Below, one piece after another: positions 36,839-45,677 of a stretch of 64,000 nt of DNA (its first letter is position 1; the number at the start of each line of letters is the position of its first letter). A model generated the notes under the pieces. It saw only the letters and a list, made by a program, of their open reading frames with translations, made no database searches and was not told the origin of the DNA. This DNA is from DATFVA01 sp963764235. GTDB lineage: Bacteria; Bacteroidota; Ignavibacteria; Ignavibacteriales; Ignavibacteriaceae. Both the position numbers and the translations under genes were made by a program. Where the stretch lies: the NCBI GenBank assembly GCA_963764235.1, contig CAVXRO010000004.1, positions 186,001-250,000 of the forward strand, given 5' to 3'.

Positions 36839-37090
36839 GTGTTTAAAGCCACGGTTTTGATAAAACGCCGCCCCTCAATTCTTGATCCTCAGGGAAAAGC
36901 CGTTGAAAAAGGAGCCGTTCTTCTTGGTATGAATAATATCAGAGATACCAGGATTAACAAATATATAGAGTTTTCGGTCGATTCCCGGGACAGGACCGCT
37001 GCTGAAAAAGAGGTCAATGAATACTGTAGTAAACTGCTCGCTAACCCCATCATGGAAGACTACGAATTCACGCTGGAAGAAGTTAAATGA
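36839..37090 (+). CDS. purS: Phosphoribosylformylglycinamidine synthase subunit PurS
   Basis: 83 residues starting at GTG 36839. FKATVLIKRRPSILDPQGKA and ATVLIKRR-x-DPQGKAVEKGAVLLG fit the PurS pattern, where small homodimers bridge PurQ and PurL. DTRINKYIEFSVD and the acidic C-terminus are typical. It overlaps purQ by 4 bp (ATGA). The third subunit, PurL, is encoded at 22109-24331 on the other strand. Confidence 0.93.
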   Translation: MFKATVLIKRRPSILDPQGKAVEKGAVLLGMNNIRDTRINKYIEFSVDSRDRTAAEKEVNEYCSKLLANPIMEDYEFTLEEVK

Positions 37091-37785
37091 AACCGAAGAT
37101 CGGAGTTGTTGTTTTTCCCGGATCCAACTGTGATCATGATGCATATTATGCCTTCAAAAAAATCCTTGACTGTGATACTAAATTTTTATGGCATAAAGAA
37201 ACCGGTCTGCAGAATTCAGATATAATAATCCTCCCCGGCGGTTTTTCCTACGGAGACTATCTGCGTACAGGCGCAATTGCCCGTTTTTCCCCTATAATGA
37301 ATGATATCATCGATTTTGCAAATAATGGCGGCATAGTCGTAGGGATCTGCAATGGTTTCCAGGTCCTTCTTGAAGCCGGCCTGCTTCCCGGTGTGATGTT
37401 GAAGAATAAATCGCTACAATTTGTTTGTAAAGATGTTTATCTTTCTGTAGAAAATGATAATACTGTTTTTACTAAAGATATAGGTATAGATAAAGTTCTT
37501 AAAATCCCTGTTGCTCACGGCGAAGGCAATTATTTTGCAGATGACCGTACACTGAGTACACTTGAAGAAAATAACCAGATTGTCTTCAGGTACTCCTCTC
37601 CTGACAGGATAATTGACGAGAAATACAACCCTAATGGATCCGTCAGGAATATAGCTGGCATTATCAACAGGGAGGGAAATGTTCTTGGAATGATGCCGCA
37701 TCCTGAACGAAGCTGTGATCCGGTATTAGGCAAAACAGACGGACAACTGATATTCAGGTCAATTTTAAATAACGTTTTTAACTAA
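37087..37785 (+). CDS. purQ: Phosphoribosylformylglycinamidine synthase subunit PurQ
   Basis: 232 residues, class I glutamine amidotransferase. Nucleophile Cys is in VGICNGFQVLLEAGLLPG (near residue 89); HGEGNYFA and MPHPERSCDP supply the catalytic His and Glu. It releases ammonia from glutamine and passes it to PurL. Starts within the purS stop. The window holds purS, purQ and purL, the three-subunit form of FGAM synthase found in Bacillus-like and Ignavibacteria-type organisms. Confidence 0.96.
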   Translation: MKPKIGVVVFPGSNCDHDAYYAFKKILDCDTKFLWHKETGLQNSDIIILPGGFSYGDYLRTGAIARFSPIMNDIIDFANNGGIVVGICNGFQVLLEAGLLPGVMLKNKSLQFVCKDVYLSVENDNTVFTKDIGIDKVLKIPVAHGEGNYFADDRTLSTLEENNQIVFRYSSPDRIIDEKYNPNGSVRNIAGIINREGNVLGMMPHPERSCDPVLGKTDGQLIFRSILNNVFN

Positions 37786-37795
37786 AGGTGATAAA

Positions 37796-37996
37796 ATGTT
37801 TGGAAACTTAGGTGCCGGGGAAATAATTCTCATTCTGCTCGTAATTCTGATTTTATTTGGTGCCAAAAAAATTCCTGAACTTGCCAGAGGTATCGGAAAA
37901 GGTATGAGTGAGTTTAAAAAGGGTCTGAAGGATGTTGAGGATGAAATAAAAAATTCTGACACCGAATCAAAAAAGACCGAAACAAAGAAGGATTAA
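37796..37996 (+). CDS. tatA: Sec-independent translocase subunit TatA (copy 1)
   Basis: 66 residues. One membrane helix (GEIILILLVILILFG, residues 8-22) then the hinge FGAKKIPELARGIGKGMSEFKKGLKDVEDEI, the amphipathic TatA helix, and an acidic-lysine tail. TatA forms the pore for folded proteins with twin-arginine signals. A second copy follows 20 bp later. No tatC is in view. Confidence 0.92.
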   Translation: MFGNLGAGEIILILLVILILFGAKKIPELARGIGKGMSEFKKGLKDVEDEIKNSDTESKKTETKKD

Positions 37997-38016
37997 CTGG
38001 CTAAGCGAGGCATATT

Positions 38017-38220
38017 ATGTTCGAAAATTTAGGTATGGGTGAGTTACTTATAATTATGTTCGTTGTACTCATTCTTTTCGGAGGAAAGAAAATTCCTGAG
38101 ATAGCTAAAAATCTTGGAAAAGGTATAAGCGAATTCAAAAAAGGGGTAAATGATCTAAAAAAAGAAATAACGATCACCGATGATGATTTAACAAAACATG
38201 AAACAAAGAAGCTGAACTGA
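38017..38220 (+). CDS. tatA: Sec-independent translocase subunit TatA (copy 2)
   Basis: 67 residues. Same design as the preceding copy: membrane helix GELLIIMFVVLILFGGKK, then IPEIAKNLGKGISEFKKGVNDLKKEI. The two proteins share the MFxNLGxGE start and the FGxKKIPE hinge and are clearly paralogues. The tail differs (TITDDDLTKHETKKLN). One copy could act as a TatB- or TatE-like partner, which is inference. Confidence 0.92.
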   Translation: MFENLGMGELLIIMFVVLILFGGKKIPEIAKNLGKGISEFKKGVNDLKKEITITDDDLTKHETKKLN

Positions 38221-38330
38221 AAATCAGACACCTGCCTCCTGATTTATTGAATCATCCGGGCTTTTTCAAAGTAGAAACAGGGCCAGCCATTCCCTGGAAT
38301 CAATTATTCAACCTGAAAACTAAATAGCGA

Positions 38331-39002
38331 ATGTTTATAGGACATCTTGGTGCCGGATTGGCAATGAGGAAATTTGATAAGAAAACCAACCTGGCCTGGT
38401 TTTTTGCATCTGTTCTTTTCCTGGATCTGCTTCTATGGACCTTCATTCTCCTTGGTATCGAGCGTGTAATTGTTCCTCCTGAATTTGAAAAACTTCATTA
38501 TCTTAAATTTTTCTTCCCTTATTCTCATAGTCTGATTTCCACTGTAGCATGGAGCCTGCTTGTTTACGTCGCTGCAGAAATAATAACGAAAAGGCAGTTG
38601 ACTGCAGTTTTACTCGGAGCCGGGGTGCTTTCGCACTATTTCTTCGATGTTATCGTTCATATTCCCGAGCTGACTATTTTCGGGGATAATTCGGCTGTAA
38701 TTGGGTTAGGCTTATGGAATCATATCTATATAGCTCTATTGGTTGAACTGGCGATCTACCTGGCCGGTCTTTTCATTTATCTGAAAGAAACACACGGAGT
38801 AGGATTCGGGGGAAAATACGGGATGTATATATTTTCAGTTGTACTCGTTGCAGCAGCTTTTGTATCTCAGGTTTTAAGTCCTAAGCCGCAAAATGGAAAT
38901 GAGGTAGCTGGTTCTGCGCTGCTTTCCGTAATTCTCGTGATATTAATTTCTTACTGGCTGGACAGGAAGAGGGTTCCTGCGGAAACCATCAAAACGGAAT
39001 AA
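38331..39002 (+). CDS. Membrane protein, possibly YdjM-like metal-dependent hydrolase
   Basis: 223 residues with about six membrane helices. Conserved-looking His residues lie in MFIGHLGAGLAMRK (residue 4), PYSHSLIST near 64 and SHYFFDVIVHIPE near 105, a pattern like the membrane-bound metal-dependent hydrolase family (YdjM/PF04307), which I recall rather than can test. The last helix ends in ISYWLDRKRVP. The protein probably sits in the inner membrane. It follows the second tatA by 110 bp and precedes sucD. The family call is tentative. Confidence 0.55.
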   Translation: MFIGHLGAGLAMRKFDKKTNLAWFFASVLFLDLLLWTFILLGIERVIVPPEFEKLHYLKFFFPYSHSLISTVAWSLLVYVAAEIITKRQLTAVLLGAGVLSHYFFDVIVHIPELTIFGDNSAVIGLGLWNHIYIALLVELAIYLAGLFIYLKETHGVGFGGKYGMYIFSVVLVAAAFVSQVLSPKPQNGNEVAGSALLSVILVILISYWLDRKRVPAETIKTE

Positions 39003-39052
39003 TACAATATATTTACTACCCGCTTAGTTAAGGAATTATCCTCCCTTTTTTT

Positions 39053-39060
39053 TATCTTTG
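39053..39060 (+). promoter_or_regulatory. Candidate -7 box for sucD
   Basis: TATCTTTG matches the Bacteroidota -7 consensus TAnnTTTG exactly and lies 39 bp before the sucD ATG. No clear TTTG lies 19-21 bp upstream (the region reads TTAGTTAAGG), so only the -7 element is supported. Confidence 0.4.
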
Positions 39061-39099
39061 GAGATAATATTTCTTTTTAAAGAATTAACAGGACTTCCT

Positions 39100-40110
39100 A
39101 TGAGTATTCTGGTAAATAATAAAACAAGGCTTGTAGTTCAGGGAATTACAGGCGGTGAAGGATCATTCCATTCACAGCAAATGATTGAGTATGGAACAAA
39201 AGTAGTTGCCGGAGTTACACCCGGTAAAGGTGGAACCGAGTTCGAAGGAATACCGGTTTATAACACCGTGATAGAAGCAGTGAAAGAACAGAAGGCAAAT
39301 ACTTCGGTTATTTTTGTCCCTCCCGCTTTTGCAGCCGATGCAATTCTTGAGGCCGCTGATTCAGGTATCAAAGTAATCATCTGTATCACTGAAGGTATAC
39401 CTGCAAGAGATATGGTGAAGGTTTATAGTGCAATCATAAATAAAGACGTTGTTCTCGTCGGACCAAATTGTCCGGGAGTAATTTCCCCGGGACAGGCTAA
39501 GGTTGGAATTATGCCCGGCTTTATACATAAAAAAGGTAAAATCGGTGTCGTTTCCCGAAGCGGGACCCTGACGTATGAAGCTGTGAAACAGTTGACAGAT
39601 ATTAAACTTGGTCAGTCAACCTGTGTCGGAATAGGCGGAGACCCGGTAATAGGTTCACGGTTTGTTGATATCATTAAACTATTCAACGAAGATCCGCAGA
39701 CAGAGGGTATAGTAATGATAGGTGAAATCGGGGGAAGTGCTGAGGAGGAAGCTGCGGCTTTCATCAAAAAGAACGTCTCTAAACCTGTGGTAGGATTCAT
39801 AGCAGGAAGAACAGCACCTCCCGGAAGAAGAATGGGCCACGCAGGCGCCATTATTTCCGGAGGAAAAGGAACGGCGGGTGAAAAAATTAACGCTCTGAAA
39901 AAAGCTGGAATTAAAGTAGCTGAAAGTCCTGCCGAAATCGGGAATACTATGCTTAAAGCCCTGGAAAGTTCACTAAAGAAGAATACTTCCAAAAAGAAAC
40001 CCTCTAAACAATCAGCCAAAAGCATAAAATCTGCTGCAAAGAAAAACAAAAAAACAACTGTCAGTAAAACTAAAAAGATAATTAAAGGAACTGGAAAACA
40101 TAAATTATAA
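39100..40110 (+). CDS. sucD: Succinate-CoA ligase alpha subunit with a lysine-rich C-terminal tail
   Basis: 336 residues from ATG 39100; a TTG at 39058 gives a 14-residue non-conserved extension. The core (1-290) is normal: VVQGITGGEGSFHSQQM, GVTPGKGGTEF, GPNCPGVISPGQAKVGIMPG and the phosphohistidine H247 in GRRMGHAGAIISGGKGT. Residues 291-336 are an added tail with 18 lysines in 46 residues (SLKKNTSKKKPSKQSAKSIK and similar). SucCD makes ATP or GTP from succinyl-CoA in the TCA cycle. No sucC is adjacent. The next gene is ndk, which could exchange the nucleotides made. Confidence 0.95.
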   Translation: MSILVNNKTRLVVQGITGGEGSFHSQQMIEYGTKVVAGVTPGKGGTEFEGIPVYNTVIEAVKEQKANTSVIFVPPAFAADAILEAADSGIKVIICITEGIPARDMVKVYSAIINKDVVLVGPNCPGVISPGQAKVGIMPGFIHKKGKIGVVSRSGTLTYEAVKQLTDIKLGQSTCVGIGGDPVIGSRFVDIIKLFNEDPQTEGIVMIGEIGGSAEEEAAAFIKKNVSKPVVGFIAGRTAPPGRRMGHAGAIISGGKGTAGEKINALKKAGIKVAESPAEIGNTMLKALESSLKKNTSKKKPSKQSAKSIKSAAKKNKKTTVSKTKKIIKGTGKHKL

Positions 40111-40132
40111 TCAGATCAATCAGGAGAAAAAT

Positions 40133-40564
40133 TTGAGCAACAGAACATTAGCGATACTTAAACCTGACTCGGTTAAGAAAGAATATATAGGACAGATAAT
40201 CGCAAAGATTAACGAAGCCGGGTTCAAAATAAAAGTTATGAAAATGATACATCTTTCAAAGAGCTCTGCCGAAGGATTTTATGAGATACACAAAGAGCGG
40301 GCTTTCTATAGAGAGCTGGTAGACTACATGACTTCCGGTCCTTGTGTACCAATTGCTCTCGAGAAAGAAAATGCAGTTGCTGACTTCAGGAAACTTATCG
40401 GGGCTACTGATCCTGCAGAAGCTGAAGAAGGCACTATAAGGAAGCTCTACGCAGCCAGTAAGGCGGAAAATGCAGTTCATGGTTCAGATTCAGATGAAAA
40501 TGCGGCGAAGGAAATCCTTCACTTCTTCTCAAGGAATGAGTTACTCGATAATTACGAAAACTAA
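40133..40564 (+). CDS. ndk: Nucleoside diphosphate kinase
   Basis: 143 residues starting at TTG 40133 with AGGAGA 5 bases upstream; no ATG fits. LAILKPDSVKKEYIG is the conserved start, and the phosphohistidine is H116 in NAVHGSDSDENA. ATDPAEAEEGTIR is the nucleotide-binding block. It balances nucleoside triphosphates in the cytoplasm. Only 22 bp separate it from sucD, so they are likely cotranscribed. A terminator follows. Confidence 0.96.
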   Translation: MSNRTLAILKPDSVKKEYIGQIIAKINEAGFKIKVMKMIHLSKSSAEGFYEIHKERAFYRELVDYMTSGPCVPIALEKENAVADFRKLIGATDPAEAEEGTIRKLYAASKAENAVHGSDSDENAAKEILHFFSRNELLDNYEN

Positions 40565-40588
40565 TATCATATAATTTGCATTATATCA

Positions 40589-40630
40589 GAGGTTGTCTTA
40601 AAAGCCATTGCTTTTAGGCAGCCTCTTTTT
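40589..40630 (+). terminator. Rho-independent terminator after ndk
   Basis: GAGGTTGTCTTAAAAG pairs with CTTTTAGGCAGCCTC, using two G-U pairs, around a short loop, and is followed by TTTTTT. It ends just before the next gene's start. Confidence 0.85.
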
Positions 40631-40635
40631 TGTTA

Positions 40636-41889
40636 ATGGATAAACTGAAATATTACATATTCATTCTCCTTGTTCTTACCCTGCAGGCGTGTGAGTCCAA
40701 TGAGCAGGTAAAGGCAGTTAATACTGAATCAGGACTTATGCTGGGAGATGACCAATTAGTAAGTTTTAATATGGAGCTTATTAAGGGAAGACGAATAGCT
40801 GTCGTAGCTAACAAAGCCAGCGTTCTGTCGGACGGGACATCCCTGCTTGATACACTCCTCAGGATAGACGGCGTTAAAACAAGTGTTGTATTTACACCTG
40901 AACATGGTTATGATATAAACACCTCCGCAGGAAAGATAGTATATGATACATCTTTCAGTACTATCTCCTTTTATTCGTTGTACGGAAAGAATCAAAAACC
41001 AACTCCCGGGATGTTAGACAGCATCGATATTATTTTATTTGACCTTCAAGATGTTGGAACGAGATTCTACACTTACATTTCGACCTTGTTTTATGTAATG
41101 CAGGCAGCCGGGGAAAATAATATTCCGTTAATAGTACTGGACAGACCGGATCCTATCGGTGGAAACCAGGTAGCAGGACCCGTGCTTGATCCGGCATTTC
41201 AATCTTTCGTTGGGATAGCTCCAATATCAGTCATTTATGGAATGACTGTCGGTGAACTTGCACAGCTGTTTGTAGGAGAGGGAATGTTTTCGCGAAAACC
41301 GGAACTAAAGGTAATCAGGATGAAGAACTGGAGGAGGGACAGCTTTCTCACCGATTATAATCCGGAATGGATAAATCCGTCCCCCAATATACCTGATTTT
41401 GAGACTGCTATGATATATCCTTCTACGGCATTTCTCGAAGGTACCAATATTTCAGAGGGCCGCGGTACAGAAAAACCTTTCAGACAAATCGGGGCTCCTT
41501 TCATTAATTCAGCAGACTTGATAAACGAGCTGAACTTTTTTCAGTACGAAGGTATTTCAATAAAGCCTGCAGATTTTATTCCTGCTGCTATGCCCGGGAA
41601 GGCTGAAAATCCAAAATATAAAAACAGTACATGCAATGGGATTTTTATTAGCATTACAAATCCTGCAGAGTTCAGGCCGATGGATTTCAGTATTCAGCTT
41701 CTGTATGTATTACACAAACTTTATCCTGAAAAGCTTAAATTTGAACCCGCTGTTTTTGATAAATTAATTGGTGAATCATTCACAAGAAAAATGATCACTA
41801 TGAATAAAACTCCTGCTGAAATTATTAACTCCTGGAAGCCTGGACTTGAGAAATTTTTAAAAATCAGAACTAAATATTTACTTTATTAA
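40636..41889 (+). CDS. DUF1343 lipoprotein, NamZ-like exo-N-acetylmuramidase
   Basis: 417 residues from ATG 40636; the frame extends two codons to a TTG that is inside the terminator and unlikely. Signal peptide with lipobox LQAC (residues 1-18). ELIKGRRIAVVANKASV, VFTPEHGYD, LYGKNQKPTPGMLDSIDIILFDLQDVGTRFYTYI, LDRPDPIGG and EGTNISEGRGTEKPF are DUF1343 signatures. This family includes the NamZ enzyme, which trims terminal MurNAc during peptidoglycan turnover. A lipidated protein would act in the periplasm. No other cell-wall recycling genes are near. Confidence 0.9.
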   Translation: MDKLKYYIFILLVLTLQACESNEQVKAVNTESGLMLGDDQLVSFNMELIKGRRIAVVANKASVLSDGTSLLDTLLRIDGVKTSVVFTPEHGYDINTSAGKIVYDTSFSTISFYSLYGKNQKPTPGMLDSIDIILFDLQDVGTRFYTYISTLFYVMQAAGENNIPLIVLDRPDPIGGNQVAGPVLDPAFQSFVGIAPISVIYGMTVGELAQLFVGEGMFSRKPELKVIRMKNWRRDSFLTDYNPEWINPSPNIPDFETAMIYPSTAFLEGTNISEGRGTEKPFRQIGAPFINSADLINELNFFQYEGISIKPADFIPAAMPGKAENPKYKNSTCNGIFISITNPAEFRPMDFSIQLLYVLHKLYPEKLKFEPAVFDKLIGESFTRKMITMNKTPAEIINSWKPGLEKFLKIRTKYLLY

Positions 41890-41899
41890 AGGAAATAGG

Positions 41900-42940
41900 A
41901 TGAAAAAACTAATCTTAATTTTACTAAGCGGCCTTTTATTATTCGGATGCGGTGAAAACACAAAGGAACAAAAGCCTGAAGAACAGAAGGATCAATTTAC
42001 ATTTGACACTACAGATATTAAGGCAAGTCCTGTTGATAATCCCGACCAGTCATTTTATTTGAGGTATAAGCTGGAAAAGGGTAAAAGTTATAATTTCAGA
42101 CTAACAGCTATTTCGAAGGACGAGCAGACTATCTCAACAAAAGATACGACAATGACTCAGGGAATGGATCAGATTATGGTTTACAACATGAAATTCACAC
42201 CTACTGCAATTGATGCCGACAGCACAATTGAAATGGAGGCAGTAATAACCTCCATTAAGGTTGATGGAACATTCGGTAATGAGCCTGTTCATTATCAGTC
42301 AGGAACTACCAAAGATTCCGCTGACATCGTCAAATTTGCTCAATATGAATCATTAGCTAAAAATTCTTTCAATATACGCATCTCAAAGCTCGGCGAACTC
42401 CTCGATATATTCCGTGCTGATAAAATTGTTAACAAGCTACTCGATATCAAAGGTTATGCCGATTCTCTGAAAAGTGAAGAAAAAGCCACACTGAAAAATG
42501 ACATTACTGAAAGTATGCTGAAGCCGATGATGAGCCAAGTATTCAGAAAGCTGCCTGCTCAGAAAATGTCAAAAGATTCAACCTGGAAAGTTGAACAAGC
42601 TCCAACACAGCTCATGGTTTTCCAGGCACAGAATACATCTATTTTTAAAATTACGGAGATGGAAAACCTTAATGGTGACTTGATAGCTGATGTCGAAGCA
42701 ACTTTGAAGACTAAGATTACGGGTAAAAACAAACTAACCGATCGTGGTATTAATTATGAATTTAAGCAGCCTGAAACAACAGGCGGCGGAAAAATCTATT
42801 TTAATGTCAGTAAAGGTCTTGTTCAGAAAACAAAACTGAATACATCTGTTACTACATCTTTTAATATGGAATCACAGGGTCAGAAAGGTTCTAAAAAAGA
42901 GGTGATTTTTAATACCAACATCCTTGAATATATACCCTGA
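41900..42940 (+). CDS. DUF6263-like lipoprotein
   Basis: 346 residues. Lipobox LFGC at residues 14-17 (LLSGLLLFGCGEN), then a Lys/Glu-rich linker and a domain beginning FYLRYKLEKGKSYNFRLTAISKDEQ. TMTQGMDQIMVYNMKFTPTAIDAD, SFNIRISKLGELLDI and GGKIYFNVSKGLVQKTKL are blocks I associate with the DUF6263 family, of unknown role. The mature chain is probably beta-rich and periplasmic. The gene lies 10 bp after the NamZ-like gene on the same strand and is followed by a terminator. Confidence 0.75.
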   Translation: MKKLILILLSGLLLFGCGENTKEQKPEEQKDQFTFDTTDIKASPVDNPDQSFYLRYKLEKGKSYNFRLTAISKDEQTISTKDTTMTQGMDQIMVYNMKFTPTAIDADSTIEMEAVITSIKVDGTFGNEPVHYQSGTTKDSADIVKFAQYESLAKNSFNIRISKLGELLDIFRADKIVNKLLDIKGYADSLKSEEKATLKNDITESMLKPMMSQVFRKLPAQKMSKDSTWKVEQAPTQLMVFQAQNTSIFKITEMENLNGDLIADVEATLKTKITGKNKLTDRGINYEFKQPETTGGGKIYFNVSKGLVQKTKLNTSVTTSFNMESQGQKGSKKEVIFNTNILEYIP

Positions 42941-42953
42941 TGAATTTCAACTG

Positions 42954-42990
42954 CAGGTGATATCACGAATGATACCACCTGTAATTTGTT
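42954..42990 (+). terminator. Terminator between convergent genes
   Basis: CAGGTG-A-TATCA and TGATA-C-CACCTG form a stem with one A-C mismatch and loop CGAA, followed by TAATTTGTTTTATTT. It lies between the lipoprotein stop at 42940 and the convergent stop at 43011. Confidence 0.6.
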
Positions 42991-43010
42991 TTATTTCAGC
43001 CAGCAGCTTA

Positions 43011-44812
43011 TTACCTGAGTAAAATCATCTTCTTTACTGCTGCAATCCCATTTACTTCCAGTTTATACAAATAAATACCGCTTGCCAGGTTAATTCCATC
43101 AAACTTAACCTTATAATTTCCTGCAGGCTGGGACTTGTTTACCAGGTCAGCAACTTTTTGACCAAGCGTATTATAAACAGCTATCGTGACGTGTCCCACT
43201 TCGGAAGTCTGGTAATTTATATATGTCGATGGGTTAAATGGGTTAGGGTAATTCTGGTCCAGGGTAAAAGAAAGTTCCGGGTTATAACGAACAGTAAGGA
43301 TTTCGCTTACTTCTGAAGATCCGTCAAAATCGACCTGCCTTAACCTATAAGAATACTCTCCCGGAACGGCCAGCTGATCTGTATAGAAATATTGAACAGG
43401 TTTGGTCGAGCTTCCCTGTCCCTTTACAAAACCTATTACCGACCAGTTATTTTCAATCCCGTATTTCCTTTCTAGTTCGAATCCTCTATTATTTGTCTCA
43501 GTACCCGTCTCCCATTTGAGTTCAACCAGATTTTCATTTAACCCGGCCGTGAAATTCGTTAATTCAACAGGAATCGCAGGAGAAAACGGCATAAAGAAAA
43601 CCAGACCATGAGACGGATCATCCACCTTATGAAATATATGATCCTCAATAAGGGTTGAGTCGTATACTCCCCAATCGTTATTCTGAGCCATTATATCGTT
43701 GGTACAGTTATTATAGAGATCGTAAACGTTGCTCCCCTGGATGTTATCATGTATTATATTAAGTCCGTCATCGGTCGTATCCGCATTTTCAATATTACCA
43801 ATATTCGGATCCGGACCAGCCTGAACAGTTGTACCGTTCTGTACTGTGATTCCCCACCAGTTCCCGTAAATAGTATTTTGAGTGACGAGGGGAGTATTGA
43901 ACGGACTTCCGTTTACATTTATTCCGCTTCCTGATATAAGGGTATTAGGATTTGTAGTATTATTATAAATCTCGTTGTTCCTTATAACCGCATTAATAAT
44001 TCCGTCTGAAGTGCTGTAGAGAGTAATACCGAAACTATTATCATGAATGATATTTCCCACACAAAGCATGTCAGAATAACTGGCTGAGCCACTCACCCAG
44101 AGACTAATTCCTCCGGTTACCTGTCCGGAACCGCCGTAAATTTCATTGTTCCGTATAACGGGGGAATTATTTCCCTGCAGTCCTATGCTCACCTGGTTTT
44201 TTGGCGAAGTAGCCTGTGTATTATTATAGGCGATAATATTACCTTCAATCAACGGACTTGAATCGAGGTTAACAAGGACGCCGTATTCGTAACTTCTTTC
44301 AATAACATTATTCTGAACGATGGCATCAGATCCGCTAAACTGTATTCCCCTGTCGCATTTAAAAATATGGGAGTAGTGACAGCAGGACTGGAATCAATAC
44401 ACCTGACACCGTAATATGCATACTCAATTACCGCATACTGAATTATTCCTGTGCTGCCCGAAGATGCATTAAATTGTATTCCTTCATAGGCTCCTGTTGA
44501 ATCCTGCAGATCAGAGGTGAATTTAATCGAATCAGTCTCAGTTCCTGATGCATTAAATATTCCGTTAACTTCAAAACCTGAAGCAGGCTGAACACAATTG
44601 ATGACTTAACCAGCCTCGATATCCACCTCATCGTTTAATGAGATAATTATGTTATTACTGAGTTCATATGAGGGGAAGGTACCCGTTATTACACCGCCTG
44701 AATGGAAAACCAGACTGTCCAGGTTCCAGATTACCCCGGTGCCCGGTGTTGTGTACTGTCCGAATATTAAACCTGTAAATAATATTATGAAAATTAATAG
44801 ATATTTTTTCAT
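43011..44812 (-). pseudogene. Type IX secreted parallel beta-helix protein, broken
   Basis: Three blocks of one protein are readable. From 44812: signal peptide (LLIFIILFTGLIFGQ) then NNIIISLNDEVDIEAG and a TAA stop at 44606-44608. The same frame continues past the stop (VINCVQPASGFEVNGIFNAS, GIQFNASSGSTGIIQYAVIEY), then a one-base loss near 44365-44375 shifts it; the other frame goes on GIQFSGSDAIVQNNVIERSY and into the long block 43011-44252 (beta-helix repeats with NNEIY and GNIIAYNN, then NYPNPFNPSTYINYQ and KKMILLR). The original protein was about 600 residues. A nonsense codon plus a frameshift make an inactive gene likely. Sorting domain still intact. Confidence 0.78.
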
Positions 44813-44850
44813 TATTACTCCGGATATAGATGATTATTATTTACTATAGG

Positions 44851-44864
44851 GCCATTTGGCACCT
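44851..44864 (+). repeat. Left terminal inverted repeat
   Basis: GCCATTTGGCACCT, exact reverse complement of the sequence at 46559-46572. It contains the internal palindrome GCCATTTGGC (one mismatch pair in the centre), so each end could bind a dimer. Confidence 0.85.
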
Positions 44865-44872
44865 GATAATTT

Positions 44873-45677
44873 TTACTGTTTTGTTTTTGCACCAGGATTT
44901 AGATCATGATATAACTTAATATATTCTCTTACAACTTTTATAGATCTTCCGGTTATTTCTTTTATTGCCACTTCATCCATTCCTTTTTTTATCAACTGCT
45001 TCACCTGCGTATAATGTTTTATATATCTGTCTACTGCATCCTGACTGTGACTTGTTTTAAGCACTATATCAGCTGGAGAAATTCCCTGTTCATATAAACT
45101 TATTATTATTCCTTTATGAGTCGGCAGACTTCCCTGGTCTAAAACATATCCCTTCAGCGGCAGGATTTCTCCGGTCTTTTTTCTGTAAGCATCTAAATAT
45201 TTTCTTATTGTACTAAGACTTCTGTTCATCAGAACGCTCAGCTCTGCTCCACTTAATAATCCTCCCTGCACTTTTGCTGCCTTTAATAACCTTACCATCG
45301 TCTCTATATCCCTTGCTTCTCTGTGCTTATAGTTACTGTTTCGGTCTCCCTTCTTATAGTATATTCTTCTTTCCACATCTTCTCTGGTTATCAGTGGCAG
45401 AACTACCGTTACTGATGCGTAATCCTCTGTCTTCTTTCCATAGCTCTGTCTCTGTCCGTCATCTTTTGTCGTTCTGAAAACTATTTCGCCAAACCCTACC
45501 TGGTTACTTGAGGGATAATATTCCCTGTGCAGATTTTCTATATCATCTGCCAACATATCCAGTACTTTTCTTGAGCCTAATATTTTATATTCATTCTCCA
45601 GCAGGTTTACTATTGCCTGATGAAAGTTCCTCTTGTTTATGCTTTCATACCGGTCTCTTGTCGGATTTCAAACTCAT
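44873..45677 (-). CDS. DUF1670-like DNA-binding protein B, with an early frameshift
   Basis: ATG 45677 overlaps the stop of protein A (ATGA). Its first frame reads MSLKSDKRPV then TGA. Dropping one C (plus-strand G at 45652-45653) joins it to RYESINKRNFHQAIVNLLENE and on to a 227-residue stretch from M45556 to 44873. The total would be about 268 residues. Three HTH-like segments follow in the same order as in protein A: LSGAELSVLMNRSLSTIRKY, PADIVLKTSHSQDAVDRYI and DEVAIKEITGRSIKVVREYI. LKGYVLDQGSLPTHKGIII matches RGYLHNIGRGQTHKVKIIG of protein A, so they are paralogues. The shift may be decay, an assembly error or a programmed +1 shift. Confidence 0.62.

Noticed and set aside
38221..38250. 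Six-base hairpin AATCAG/CTGATT after tatA
   Set aside because: Stem too short and no T-run for a terminator.
38216..38329. Open frame of about 37 codons between tatA copy 2 and the membrane protein gene (KIRHLPPDLLNHPGFFKVET)
   Set aside because: No standard start, short, likely chance; the sequence does look protein-like, so it was noted.
44443..44631. 62-codon minus-strand frame inside the broken beta-helix gene
   Set aside because: Shadow frame; the family-like sequence is in the other frame.
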